Assembly (NCBI GenBank): GCA_030762895.1
Contig: CM061070.1
Span: forward strand, 80,219,291 to 80,283,290
DNA: 64,000 nucleotides
Reading direction: 5' to 3'
Origin: Sophora flavescens
Lineage: Eukaryota > Streptophyta > Magnoliopsida > Fabales > Fabaceae
Both the position numbers and the translations under genes were made by a program. Below are positions 1 through 11,127 of the stretch, in pieces. Position 1 is the stretch's first letter; each line of letters begins with the position of its first letter. Under the pieces are notes generated by a model that worked only from the letters and a program-made list of their open reading frames with translations, was not told where the DNA came from and did no database searches.

Positions 1-260
1 ATTACATTTGTATCTAATGCTTCAAAGTCTTATATATTTTCTAGATGTTTTAATTAGCTTTTAAATATTGATGAATAACATGATTATGTTTAACTACTAT
101 GCAGACTGATATACCAATGATGTAGGAGTTTCTTGTTGAGATTTTCTTGATCAACAATCAACACAGAACACGGGTTGAAAGCACAAGAACACAGAACTAA
201 GCAATTAAACACAGAAGTGCAGTAGAACAGTAAAAGAAAGATGAACACCAGTTATTTGAT

Positions 261-287
261 GGTTCGGCTATGAGTAGCCTACGTCCA
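261..287 (-). promoter_or_regulatory. Conserved hairpin block in R/U5 of LTR-1
   Basis: After GGTTC comes a perfect 5-bp stem, GGCTA (266-270) with TAGCC (275-279), around the loop TGAG. TACGTCCA follows at 280-287. It lies about 260 nt downstream of the minus-strand TATA box and 140 nt from the LTR 3' end. The same arrangement, with different stem bases, is found in three other LTRs of the window. Function unknown. Confidence 0.6.
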
Positions 288-543
288 TGTGAGGTGCAGT
301 AGTTGGTTTCACTATGAATCAATCAAAGAATAAGATCAAGATCCTTTACAATAGAGATGACACCCTCTTGTTTCCTTCTACCCTCAATCCCCTTATACAA
401 CCGAGTTTTTCCCCAAGAATTCTAACTCTCTATTCCTCTCTTGAAAACCAAAAACACTTAGATCACTCAGAGCACTCACTCAAATTCACAAGTATTGAAT
501 TGCACAAAGAAGTTTCTCTTCCTTCCACAGTGAGTCGACTATC

Positions 544-556
544 ACTATTTATAGAT
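544..556 (-). promoter_or_regulatory. TATA box of LTR-1
   Basis: On the minus strand this reads TCTATAAATAGTG, a good plant TATA box inside the solo LTR. It fixes the LTR orientation. Confidence 0.6.
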
Positions 557-828
557 ACACATACACACACCAGCTAGATTCAGTTAGTTAGATCAAATTA
601 GTTTGCCTAAGCTCGGTTAATTGTGATCAGTAACTAACAATAACTGAAAAACCAATTTAACTAACTTAACTATTAGATGATTTGTGTAGACACTTCTTAC
701 AAATGATGTAGGATAAGTGTTAGAAAATCAAAACATTTTGTACATTTATGAAACCGGTGTTTGAGTATGGCAGCTACATCGTTACCTTAGTTGTAGTGAG
801 CAATTGAAGTAAGTAGTATATTTTAGAC

Positions 829-1135
829 AAAATAGGTATATTGGTCCTGTACGTTTATTTTATTTTTTATATTGGTCCTATAAGTTTTTTATTTTTTAAA
901 TTGGTCCTACATGTTCTGTTTTGTTTCCACGTTAGTCATTTCTGTCAATTTCGACCTTACGGAGTCAGGGCAAAAGCCACATGTCGGACTAAGGTCATAG
1001 CCACGTCAGATCAAAATTGACGGCGTTAGGTCAAAATTGGCTAAACCTAACGTGTAAGACCAATTTGAAAAATAAAAAGCTTATTGGACCAATATGAAAA
1101 ATAAAATAAACATATAGGATCAATATACCTATTTT
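829..1135. mobile_element. Foldback MITE
   Basis: The ends are inverted copies of each other. AAAATAGGTATATTGG at the left matches the reverse complement of the right end at about 1120-1135 with one mismatch. The similarity continues inwards for roughly 80 bp per arm through repeated 'ATTGGTCC' blocks separated by T/A-rich tracts. There is no open frame. The flanks show no convincing target duplication, so the superfamily is not assigned; a MULE-derived MITE is the likeliest. Confidence 0.65.
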
Positions 1136-1689
1136 ACCTACATTTTATTTGCTTAGTTAGATGTACAATTTTTTACCTCTGAACAATGTATCATTCATAT
1201 TTTAAGCATAAAAAAACTAATTAAATGATCATAGGATAAAAGTATTATGATAAATGAAACTATCAACATTTGAGAACAACTTAAGCTTGTACCAACAATT
1301 GCTGAAGTATTGAAGTCAATGAATTTTAAAGTAACAGCAGCAGAAAAATATATAGTATATAGCAAAACAAGTCGAGGAATTATCCCCTCAAGTATACAAT
1401 AAAGAGATGCTTAGGTGGTTTCCTGACAAAACTGGCCTCATAAAAGGCTCCTCCTGTTCGTACAGATTGTGTTGTAGTAATAAATGTTATACTTCACCTT
1501 TACTATCGTTTTCTCTTGGATATTTTATGTCTCATTGCAACACATCTTGGATATTACTTCCTAATCATATAAAGAAATAAATTAAAAGAAAGTTTATTGG
1601 TTGCTTTTAAAAAAAACTTCTATTATCTTCAGAGGTCTGAAAATATGGGGGTAAAATTTTTCTATTCTAGGATTCACCATATTTCAATT
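1136..1689. other. Unassigned AT-rich DNA
   Basis: I see no gene, inverted repeat or recognisable element here. Confidence 0.5.
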
Positions 1690-4600
1690 TAACGTGTATA
1701 GGACAACAGTCCATAGCAACGTAGCACGGATTATAAATCAACATGCTTTTAAAATACTAGTATCTCGATGTCTCGGTTATTGGGTTTAACTTTTCAACTT
1801 TTCTTCTTTTTTGCTCGGTGAAAAACAATAATCCGAAAACAAAACTTCCGTAACTTATTCAGTTATCGGATATTTTATTTTGAAAGAAAACCTTCTAAAA
1901 GACATTTTTCCTTTGAAATTCATTTTGAAAACCTTGAGTTATAAAAAATTCTCTCTTCTTTAGAAATCCATATTTACTTTGGAAAAGGTCTATCATTAAG
2001 AAAATGTTGAAAACGTTTTGAGCAAAACTCTTTCTAAAACACTGAGAACTAAAATTTCTCAAAAAGAACTTGAAATTTAACTTGTTTTCCTCTATTGTTT
2101 TTCATCATTAAATAGCCTCAAAAAAAATTATAATAATTTAAGTTTCTCATAGAACAACATCTTAAAAAAAAACTCCAAAATAAATTTCTCTTATGAACAT
2201 GCTACTTAAAATTTAAAACCTTTGTTTTGTGGTTTTCCACATAAGTCTTTTAAGGCTTTTATTTTTAATAGTTGAGCTCTAACCAAGGTTAGGCTTCTAT
2301 GCAACAACCAATACAACTTTCAGTAATTTACAACATAAGTAACATAATATGTTCAAGCATATATTTCAATTCAACACTTCATCAAAGTCATATAAATGCA
2401 AGTAATTCCAAAACAACCACTTAAACAACAACTTCAGCACAACTTCATAGACTTAACACACAATCATATAGCAATCCAACTTTTTCACCCATGTAGCAAC
2501 AACATCAACATAGCCAAACAATTCAAACATACAAGCATATAGTTACCATAATTGTAACATCCCTCGGGCTTTCTCCCCTTACCTAATTCGACGAATAGAC
2601 AAGGTATTTGTTTCCGTGTTGCCCAGAGCGAACTTCCTTTTGTCCACAGCGTGCTGCAAGTCTATGAATTAAGCGAACGACTTAAGTTAAATCAACAAAG
2701 TCGTCTTATCTTCCTAAGTATAGGTTTTGGCTATGGCTGGAAAAATGATGCTAGAGATGTCTAATCTTTTACAAATTCTTGAATTACATTTGATCCAAGA
2801 CTTACTTTTATGTATACGCATGTATATACTTTAATCTCATATTTTTATATCTTTACATTAACACTTGTTTATAGTCCATTTTATACTAAAATCTTTACTT
2901 GATCATGTTAAAAGATATTATTTTCAAAATCATACTTCTCATTCAAAAATTATGATGAACTCTTGTATAAAAGCATTTTCAGAACAGCGGTGGTTTTAAA
3001 ATGTGAATGACCACTCAAAAGACCTTTAATTTTTTTTTAAAATTTTAATGGAAGGTACCCAACTCACACATCAATACAGTGCAGTTGGTCCCATGTAAAA
3101 ATTCAAAGGCATTAATTTATTGAAAATTAAACACTGTCTCTGTTTGCACAAGATTTTTCCAGAAATCTAATTTTACCAACTTGTAACTTTATGAAATTAT
3201 TTCTATTTATATACATATGTAAAAGTTCTAAAACTTCAAAAAACCTTAGTTATAATTTAGTAATAACCCAGAAAATTTTATAAAAGTTTTTAACTTTCAA
3301 AATCATATTTAAAATCATCATGCAACCAACTATGTTCTTATTTTCGCAGTCAGAATTTGATTCTACTTTGAGAGGTGTTTCAACCCAGCAAATCTTATTC
3401 AAATATCTACATATTATATATCAAATTAAAGCCCTAGAAGTCTTATTTCCAACTATGTATTTAGATTTCAGAAACACGTTTTGTATAAAAAGTTACGGTC
3501 TTACGAATAAGTATATGTCATGCTGCCAGATTTATATTTTACATATGTTCATCCACACCAAGTTATTATCTTCACTCTAGCATCATCCACAAGCCATAGA
3601 ACCAACATGCAAGGGTCCTAGACCCTCAAAAACATACATTCAAACATATAATATAAGGAAAATCATAAAATCACTCTATCTCTACCATGCATGTCATCAA
3701 AATAGTGATTTTTATTAAGTGCTCTTAAAAATTAAAACCAAAATCTCTTCAATTCTCGAAATTAGGCTTTGATCATAGTAAGTCAATATATAAATAAAAC
3801 ATTGTTTTGTTCATGAACTCAAAATGCATAAATCAAAGAACTTTAAGTCATGCATGTAAAAATAAAATGAAAAACACTAACTTTCCTTGAAAATCAAAGT
3901 TAAGCCTCCTTAACCCAAACAATTAGGGTTTCGGCCTTCATACTCAAATAGGAATGAAAACTCAAATTCTATATAAAGCACTTAAGCTTAAAACTCACAT
4001 GCATTTAGGTTTTAAAGGCATGCAAGTAGAATTTTCAACAAAACATCAACCTTTCCACTTATACCATTTTCGGCCATAACAAAAAAATAGGTTTTGATGG
4101 ATTTTTCATTACATGCAAATGTAGAAATGGATAGCAAGGATGATGATGAGTTTAAATAAATTCATCTCTTGTTTCAAAATTTAAATCAAGAACATGATCA
4201 TGAACTTAAAGGAAATATCATGCATGTGGATATATTAAAGCTTTTTAAGAAAGTAAAAAGTAAGAGTTGAGAGTTTATACCCTCTAGGTGTTATGATGAT
4301 GAGTAAAAGATGAGGATGGAGTTAACCTTTAGTCTCCAAGCTCAAGAAGTTGAGAGGTTGAAGATGATGAATAGTAAACTTGAAAATTTTGCAAGAGTTT
4401 GGGAGCAAAATAAAGGATAAAGCAAATAAGTAGAAGAGGTGGTGAGGGGTATTTATAGAGGAGGGGGGCTGCCTATCTAAAAAAAATCTGGGATATTTTT
4501 TAAATTTTAACATTTTTTTATTCAATTTTATTTTGAAAATCAAAATGATGCATTTTCTAGTAAATTGAAATCAATAATTACACTATGTCATGAATAGTGA

Positions 4601-5053
4601 TAAGGGTCACTATTCACATCAAATAAAATCTTTGCCAAATCTGGAAAAATCTGAATTAAATAAATTTGGCTCGTTCCGATACCAATTGATACGTAACGGT
4701 AAAAACTGACCGTATTTTTCTTTGTTAATTTTCACCCGAAAAATTCATATAAAAATAAATAATTTCTAAAATCATAAAAATAATCATAACTGGGATAGAA
4801 AAATAAAAATTTCATTTTTGTGTATTAAAATAAATTTTTTTCGGGTTAGTAAAGTCTAACTGACAGCGAAAACTCAGACCGTAAATATCTAAAATTTTCT
4901 ACCGAAAATCCAACTGCAATTTTCTAAAATAAAATAATTTATGATATTGAAAATTGGGTTTATCAAAATAATTCTTTATAATTTATTATAATAAACACTT
5001 AATTATCCATATAATCACAGATTACAGACAAGCAGAAAAATCAGGGTGTTACA
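1690..5053 (-). mobile_element. TGTAACACCC repeat, copy 1 (truncated)
   Basis: Read on the minus strand this starts TGTAACACCCTG at 5053 and is collinear with the plus-strand copy at 6746-11951. Both share a 'TTTTCGGT.GAAAA' box near the start, a TATA box about 600 bp in, an 'AAGCC.GAGGGATGTT' block (2556-2580 here, near 9500 there), an 'AGAAGCCT.ACCT' block (about 2290 here, 9730 there) and a 'GTTG.TATGGACTG' block (about 1715 here, 10365 there). Similarity fades near 1690, so the 3' part with the ORF is missing. Most likely this is a solo or truncated LTR of a large gypsy-type element. The left boundary is approximate. Confidence 0.55.
4449..4458 (-). promoter_or_regulatory. TATA box of TGTAACACCC copy 1
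   Basis: CTATAAATAC on the minus strand lies 595-604 bp from the element start. The plus-strand copy has its TATA box at the same distance. Confidence 0.5.
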
Positions 5054-6745
5054 CTCATACTTTAGCTTATTAAAAAAAAAAGGCAAAACAATTAAACAAC
5101 AAAATGCTTACTATTTAGTATTATGGATAGACAAATTGTTTATAGCTTTGACTAAACTGTGTACATTTGTCCCTGTAGCAAGATAAAAAAAAATTGTAAT
5201 ATCATTTTAGGAGAATGCTAATAATGGTTGAAGAAACAAAAAAAAAAAAATTGTCATGGGAGAGTGGTGCATTTAATCTTCGAATGAGTGTCTTATTTTC
5301 TTTTCTTTTTTTGATAAACACTTGTTTTTATTAGAAATCTTAATCAATATTCATAGGACATTGATCAACAAGACCCTTATTATTATAAAAAGATTTATTT
5401 AACTTTTATCCATTTCAACCCTCAACTATTAGGTTAAGGGACACAAATCCACCACCACTTGCATCAACTTCTGCGAGTACTTTTATCCATGATTTGGTTG
5501 GGAGAAAAGAAAGTTTTTTATGGAGTCCACACAAAAAGTTATTCCTCCCAAAATTAATGGAAAGGCAGAAATGAAGACCAATTTTCAATGAAATGACAAA
5601 AAAATGACCACTAATAAATGCAGCACTGCACATTGCTATTTTTTTTTTTGGTCTTACGCACCTGTTAACATTCTCGTTTTTTTTTCATTCTAAGTAATCT
5701 ATATCTATATTTATATATTATATATTTATGAATTATATATTTGTGAATATTCTTAAAGTAATAATCTCCATGTGTCACTTATAGGAGCCTTCACTATTTA
5801 CATGTGGCATAACCACAAGCATTCCCTCCATTTTTCGCTTATGTGTCGTGCTCACATTCAATTGAAGAAAAAACATTACGATGACACTCAATATAGAAAT
5901 GCTAATCATAATCAATTTGAAATCAATGCAATCAATTCATTTTATTGAAATCAATGAATGTGTTCAAATTTTGAAAATATCAATTAAAGTCAATTAATCA
6001 ATTAATAAATATTAAGATACAAAATTAAAATTGAATATGTAATCAATCAAACATTAAAACTCATCTAAAAATTCGTGGAACGATTATTGCTCAGTTTCGA
6101 AACACTTTAGATGCATTCTCTCCATATATATTTCTTTTTCTCTTCACCTTCTTGCTTTTCACTTTCCCTACCCTACACCATCGAAGGCAATTGTGTCTCA
6201 CTACCTCTTTGCATCTCTCTCCAACGGAAGCCACCACCTGCCACCAACCGGAGAACAAGAAACATGTAACGCTCCCTTCTATTCTTCATTTTCACCCTCT
6301 ATGATCATTCTCTTAAATTTTTTTCCTCTCAGGTTCTTTGAAGACCATCTCTGCTCCTACTCATTCGCTCATTTCGATTATCTCTCATCTCAGGTAACGA
6401 CTCTAATCTCTTCTATGACTAACTATGTTTCATTTTTTTAATCACTGCAAGGTTCTGAAAATTGGAATCCTCTAATTCTTGCTCTTTTTTATTTTCTAGA
6501 GCACCGTCTCAAATCTTCAAAAGGTACGGGTGTCTTCTCTTCTCATTTTTTATAAAGAACACGAAGAAGAAGAAGAAGAAGAAGAAGAAGAAGAAGATAA
6601 ATATGGCGGCTATGAAGATGTATCACATGACAATGCATGATAATGATGATGATGAGTTCCTCTCTTGCATATTGTTTTTTTAAGAAATTATTGTGGCATT
6701 TCTTAAAATTTAAGTTGTAGGGATATAAGTATATGATAATAATAT
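5054..6745. other. Spacer between inverted repeat copies
   Basis: AT-rich DNA with no supported gene. Around 6120-6440 there is a TATA-like tract followed by pyrimidine-rich sequence and a possible donor site (CTCAG/GTAACG). That could be the 5' end of a decayed transcription unit, but no protein domain can be read from it. Confidence 0.4.
6563..6597. repeat. (GAA)n microsatellite
   Basis: About eleven perfect GAA units followed by GAT. Confidence 0.9.
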
Positions 6746-7347
6746 TGTAACACCCCGATTTCTATGTCTTTCTGTAGCAGTAAATACATGTGTTTATATA
6801 TTTATTTTTGGTAAAATCCAAAGAGTGGTTTTAAATAAACTAAAATCATTTTCTTGTATTCTATTACCGTAGGAAGTCACGCTTAAATTTTCGGTTGAAA
6901 ATTCAGACGAAAATCGGTCTGCATTTTCACTATCGGTACAAGTTTACTGAGCAGAAAACCTAATTTTGACCCGTGAACGAAACGGTTGGTGGTTTTGTTG
7001 TGTTTTGTATAATACTGGGAATTTTCGAAAATCCTTGTTCTAGGTCAAAATATAATATTTATTTCGGGCGAAATACGATCAGGAACTTGAACCGGATACA
7101 CAATGGAACAGAATAGGAGACATGAAAGGATAGAAGTGACTTGTTGAAAAAGTAGGCATGGTGGTAGAAACCTTTTGTCACATCCATAAAAAATGACATC
7201 ATTAACTTTTTCAAATTTTACTATTTTATAATCAAATAAGCCGTTTTTCTCCTTTTTGCCAACCAAACATGGCATAACCCAAAACTTGGTCATCAAGTTC
7301 TCTCACTTTCTCTCTCTCTGTCTTTCACGCCTACTCCCTCTCTCCCT

Positions 7348-7358
7348 CTATATATTTA
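7348..7358 (+). promoter_or_regulatory. TATA box with pyrimidine-rich start region
   Basis: CTATATATTTA lies 602 bp from the element start. CT-rich sequence (TTCTTCTTCTTC near 7381) follows, as is typical of plant core promoters. Position and orientation match copy 1. Confidence 0.5.
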
Positions 7359-7836
7359 CACTCCATTTCACCTCACTCATTTTCTTCTTCTTCATCCTAC
7401 TATTTCAAGTTTCTATCACTTAAAGTTTTCATTTTTACTTATTGTCAAGCTTCAAGTTCTTCATACTTTTTCATCCTAGCTTCAAGGGTAATACTCTCAT
7501 ACTCTTCTCTTTCAAGTTCTACATTTATTTCATGAGTTTACTCTATGTTTTTCATTGATGTTCTTAAAGTTCTTTTTAACTTCTAAAATCTCTAGAAAAT
7601 TGTAGAAAAATCCGTTTGAGTTGAAACCAATTTCTATGAACTCATAACCATCTCTATATTCACTATATATGAGCTTGAAGCAAACAAAAATTTATAGCTT
7701 ATTTATCCAAGGATGGCCAAACCTATGCGGTTTTGGACCTAGGGAGTTTTGTTTCAACTTTTGTAATATGATCATGAATTTAAACCTCTTAGTACCTTTT
7801 TGTTGGTCGTGGAAACCATAACCATAACCCAAGAGA

Positions 7837-7857
7837 GGGGGGGGGGGGGGGGGGGGG
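7837..7857. repeat. Run of 21 G
   Basis: A homopolymer near the 3' end of LTR-F. LTR A has a run of only six or seven G at the equivalent place, so this is an expanded homopolymer or an assembly artefact. Confidence 0.8.
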
Positions 7858-7967
7858 TGGGGTGAATTGGGTTTATAAAATTTTCGTCCCCTTTTGTGAC
7901 CTAGACTAATTTTTGAGAAATTGTAAAAAGATAAAGAAGAGGAAATCACACAATCAATTTATACTAG

Positions 7968-8002
7968 TTCAATCACTTCCTTGAGTGACCTACATCCAGT
8001 CC
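7968..8002 (-). promoter_or_regulatory. Conserved hairpin block in R/U5 of LTR-F
   Basis: GTTCAA, then stem TCACT (7973-7977) with AGTGA (7984-7988) around the loop TCCTTG, then CTACATCCAGTCC (7990-8002). This has the layout of the block in LTR-1 and element A, with unrelated stem bases. Confidence 0.6.
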
Positions 8003-8072
8003 CCACAATACATTTGTGAGTATTTTCCACTAATAATCAATTCAAACTTTACAACACTTAGAGCACTCTCCA

Positions 8073-8336
8073 CTCGGATACCCCACCTCGTGCAAGAGCC
8101 TCAATACTACTCACCAAAGGGATACCCCACCCTTTGGACTTAAGGATACATCACCCCAAGATTTTCTCACAATACAAGAAGGATACCACACCTTCTTCTT
8201 CTAAAGGGATTCCCCACCCTTTTACAAAGATCCCTCTTCACTTGGGATACCTCACCCTTGTGCTAGAGTCTCCAAATCTACTCAAGGGATACCTCACCCT
8301 TGTTACAAATCAAACTAGAGAGATTCCTCACTCTCT
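8073..8336 (-). repeat. String of eight hairpins with constant loop
   Basis: Short stems flank an 8-nt loop of consensus ATWCCYCA. Perfect stems: CCAAAGGG/CCCTTTGG (8114-8137), AAGAAGG/CCTTCTT (8176-8197), AAAGGG/CCCTTT (8203-8222), CAAGGG/CCCTTG (8283-8302) and AGAGAG/CTCTCT (8317-8336). Imperfect ones lie at about 8074-8091, 8139-8160 and 8239-8262. The array is downstream of the TATA box, so it would be in the LTR transcript, where the loop reads TGRGGWAT. Confidence 0.8.
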
Positions 8337-8538
8337 TTAACCAATACAAATCAAGCAATAAGTGATTACTAAGAAGAATACATCAAAAGGTTGAATCAAT
8401 ACAAGTTGAAGCACTATGACTCTCGTGTAGGATTGGCTCAAATCTTGATTTCAAGAGTGAAAGATTGAATCTTGATGTTAGAGATGTTGGGCAAGTGTTC
8501 TTAGAGTGTTAACCTATGGTTTTTCGGGTTGCTACTGA

Positions 8539-8548
8539 GTATTTATAG
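8539..8548 (-). promoter_or_regulatory. TATA box of LTR-F
   Basis: CTATAAATAC on the minus strand lies between the palindromic motif array (upstream) and the hairpin string (downstream). Confidence 0.6.
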
Positions 8549-8620
8549 TGGGGTTTCAAAATATAGTCGTTTTGCACAGTTGTCACACATTTTCTGCACC
8601 AGAAATCACTTTTTCGCGAC

Positions 8621-8800
8621 TGGTATTCGATTACAGATGTATTGGTAATCGATTACGAGCTGTCAGTTTGAAATACTGAGCTTTCCAGAAAGCTGGTAAT
8701 CGATTACGGGAGTCTGGTAATCGATTACCACTAATACTTTTAAATATTGATTTTTCCAGAAAGTGGTAATAGATTACAGGAGTTCTGGTAATTCAATTAC
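8621..8800 (-). promoter_or_regulatory. Paired GGTAATCGATTAC motifs in U3
   Basis: Six copies of a near-palindrome, GGTAATCGATTAC, start at 8621, 8643, 8694, 8715, 8764 and 8786. They form three pairs with 21-22 nt between starts, and the pairs repeat every 70-73 bp. They lie 75-260 bp upstream of the minus-strand TATA box, where enhancer elements of an LTR promoter are expected. Confidence 0.65.
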
Positions 8801-11080
8801 GAGCTGTTCTTTTATCAGAAAAATGATATTTTTCAATCTAAAGAACATTCTAACACTTATGAAAAATAATTTTCCAATTCTTTGAAAAACCTTAAGCCCA
8901 TTTTCAATTTTAAAAACAATTTTTAATTAATTCAATTTTAATAGCCAATCCTCCACTTGAATCTTACAAATAATCCTAAGACCAAACTTAAGCTATATAC
9001 CCTTGAAGTTCTTCTCTTGGTCTTGGATGATCTTGCCTTGATCTTGCACTTTCATTATCTCATTCAATTGTTTTACTTTTGTTGCTCATTATCAAAATTA
9101 ATTTCCTGAAAGTACATAGCATCCACACTTTTGATGCCAAATCTAAGAGCTTTCATCAAACAAAAATTTCTCTTACCATTTTCCTAGCAAAGCCAAAACT
9201 CTAAGCTAGTGGCTTTGTGAGATTTTTGTTCAATCTTTGTAAAGTGATCATTGTTTATAAACTCCTAACACTTAAGGATCATTAATCCATGAGTTGTATA
9301 AATTTTGAAAATCTCTAACCCTATGTTTGTGTCATGGCCAAATCTAGGACTAAGGTAGATGATGATGTTTTAGTTGTTTTTTACTTGTGTTATGTGTTTG
9401 AAATTCTTAGACTTCCGTCGTAAAGTGAGTGCGGAGGATCGTAGTAACCGACACCAAGCTAGAAGCACTAATACCTCGATCTAAGGTAAGAGTGGAAAGC
9501 CTGAGGGATGTTTCCAATAACTGTATGCATGACTGTTGTGATGAACTGAGTTGTATTATATGATTGGTGATGTACCGAGTTGTCTAATATGATTGAACTG
9601 CTTGCTTTAAATGTCTAAGCTTGACGATTTACCTGATCATGATTTATGATTTGGATATATGGCATGAAACTGTTTTATTTGTTATGTTGTTGATGAGAAT
9701 ATTATTCTGCTGTTGATTGATGTCTGAGAAGCCTGACCTCTATCAGTGCACAATTAATTATAGAGATAAAAGTCTCAAAAGACTCGTGAGGAAACCTTGA
9801 ATATAACTGTGTTTATCAGAGCGCTTCTTTGTTAAAAGAAATGAAGTTGAGATTTGAAATAGAAAAGAAAATATATTTTAGTATATTACCAATTTCCGGA
9901 AAAAAAATGAAATGAAAAGTATTTTGGGAACTAATTGGAAAATATTTTAAAGCTTGAGAACAACCTTTCTTCCATTCCAATAATTTTAGTATAAGTGAAA
10001 ATAATTTTAAGAAGTATGTTTTATGAAGGAAAACCTTTGAAAATGATTGGTACTATTTTAGAAAAGAATTTGAAAGGATTTGACAACGTTCTAAAGTTAG
10101 TTTGGAAGAGAAGATGAATTTTAAAGGGGAAAATGGATTTCTTTATGACTTAACGTTTTACAAATGCATTTCCAGTGAAAATATTTTCGTAAAATACTTT
10201 TGAAAATATTCCGACAAGCTTGGGCAAGTCGCCGAGGTTTCATTTTGTATTTGTATTTCATTGAACGAAAATGAATAAATATTTTGAAAGATGAATCTGG
10301 TATGCGAGACATCGAATACTAGAGTTCTATAACTTACACGTAGATCTTGGATTCGTGTCACGTTGTTGTGGACAGTGCATCCTATGCACGTTGTGATAAA
10401 ACGTGCAAAAGTTGAAAGTTGTTTTCTATGACCACAAGTCTTGACTGGTACATCGGTCTAAGGTGTTGTGATTGAGCACTCGGACTGCGTGTCCCGTGTT
10501 GATGTTGATAATTTCAAAACGTTAAAATTTATGAAAAATCGTTAGCTTTTGAGCTTCGACAACGAAAGAGAATGAACACAAAGAAAACGTTGAGAACAAT
10601 TGTTTTACATGCATTTTAGGCAGACGTGCCTCACGTTGATAGGAGTGATGCCTTGATGATCAGGTATTCATAATACGATGTATCACTTCATCCTGGGATG
10701 GGACAGTGTGTTATTAAATCCATGAGCATGGAATACTGTATCCTGGGATGGGACAGTATGCTATGGATGTTTAGTCACTTAACGTGAGGCCAAAGTGGTG
10801 GAGATTTGAGTTTGATCAACTCTTAGAATGTCGGTGGGATCTCATGAGATTAAGTTTAGAGCCTGAATATTGAAGTGTCATGCATATTTTCATCGAAACA
10901 GACCGTGCGAGCATGAGACCCTTTGACATTCTACATGTTTAATTCTGATAAATTATTTGGAAATATCTGATATATGCTTATGTGATGTATGCATCATGAA
11001 TATGGTTGTTGTGTCCAATCCATATATTGGTATCTCACTTTTACATGTTTTCTTGTTGTTCCTTCTCCCTATGGAATTGT

Positions 11081-11082
<2 letters not shown>

Positions 11083-11117
<35 letters not shown>
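11083..11117. repeat. (TA)n microsatellite
   Basis: An uninterrupted TA tract just upstream of the ORF. Confidence 0.9.
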
Positions 11118-11120
<3 letters not shown>

Positions 11121-11127
11121 GGTTTAG

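Larger units (their letters stand above)
121..701 (-). mobile_element. Solo LTR, Ty1/copia type (LTR-1)
   Basis: A 581-bp unit has TG...CA ends and is flanked by the 5-bp direct repeat AATGA (116-120 and 702-706), which is the signature of an LTR insertion. No internal region follows, so it is a solo LTR left by LTR-LTR recombination. Orientation is set by a TATA box that reads on the minus strand (544-556) and by a GGTTC...TACGTCCA block (261-287) in the transcribed part, as in the other copia LTRs of this window. The open frame at 314-577 lies wholly inside the LTR and has no recognisable domain, so it is not called. Family assignment is by resemblance; the boundaries are well supported. 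Confidence 0.75.
7801..9127 (-). mobile_element. Solo LTR, Ty1/copia type (LTR-F), nested in copy 2
   Basis: A 1327-bp unit with TGTTGG...CCACA ends is flanked by CTTTT (7796-7800 and 9128-9132). Removing it restores continuity of the host repeat. The TATA box reads on the minus strand (8539-8548). Upstream of it are six GGTAATCGATTAC-like motifs. Downstream are a hairpin string and the GTTC...CTACATCCAGTCC block (about 7968-8002) also seen in elements A and B. No internal region is left. LTRs rich in this ATCGAT motif are, from memory, common in legumes. Confidence 0.65.

Noticed and set aside
314..577. 87-aa open frame
   Set aside because: It lies wholly inside solo LTR-1 and has low-complexity composition.
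2553..2563. TGTAACATCCC as the left end of a 2.5-kb LTR ending at 5053
   Set aside because: The same block occurs inside the complete copy (near 9500) and similarity continues leftwards to about 1690, so it is internal.
4670..4690. TTGGTATCGGAAC on the minus strand as a primer-binding site
   Set aside because: It lies inside the TGTAACACCC repeat with no LTR pair around it. It may be a chance tRNA(Met)-like word.
8073..8336. Hairpin string as a CRISPR-like array
   Set aside because: No constant repeat with unique spacers; stems vary and the context is a plant LTR.
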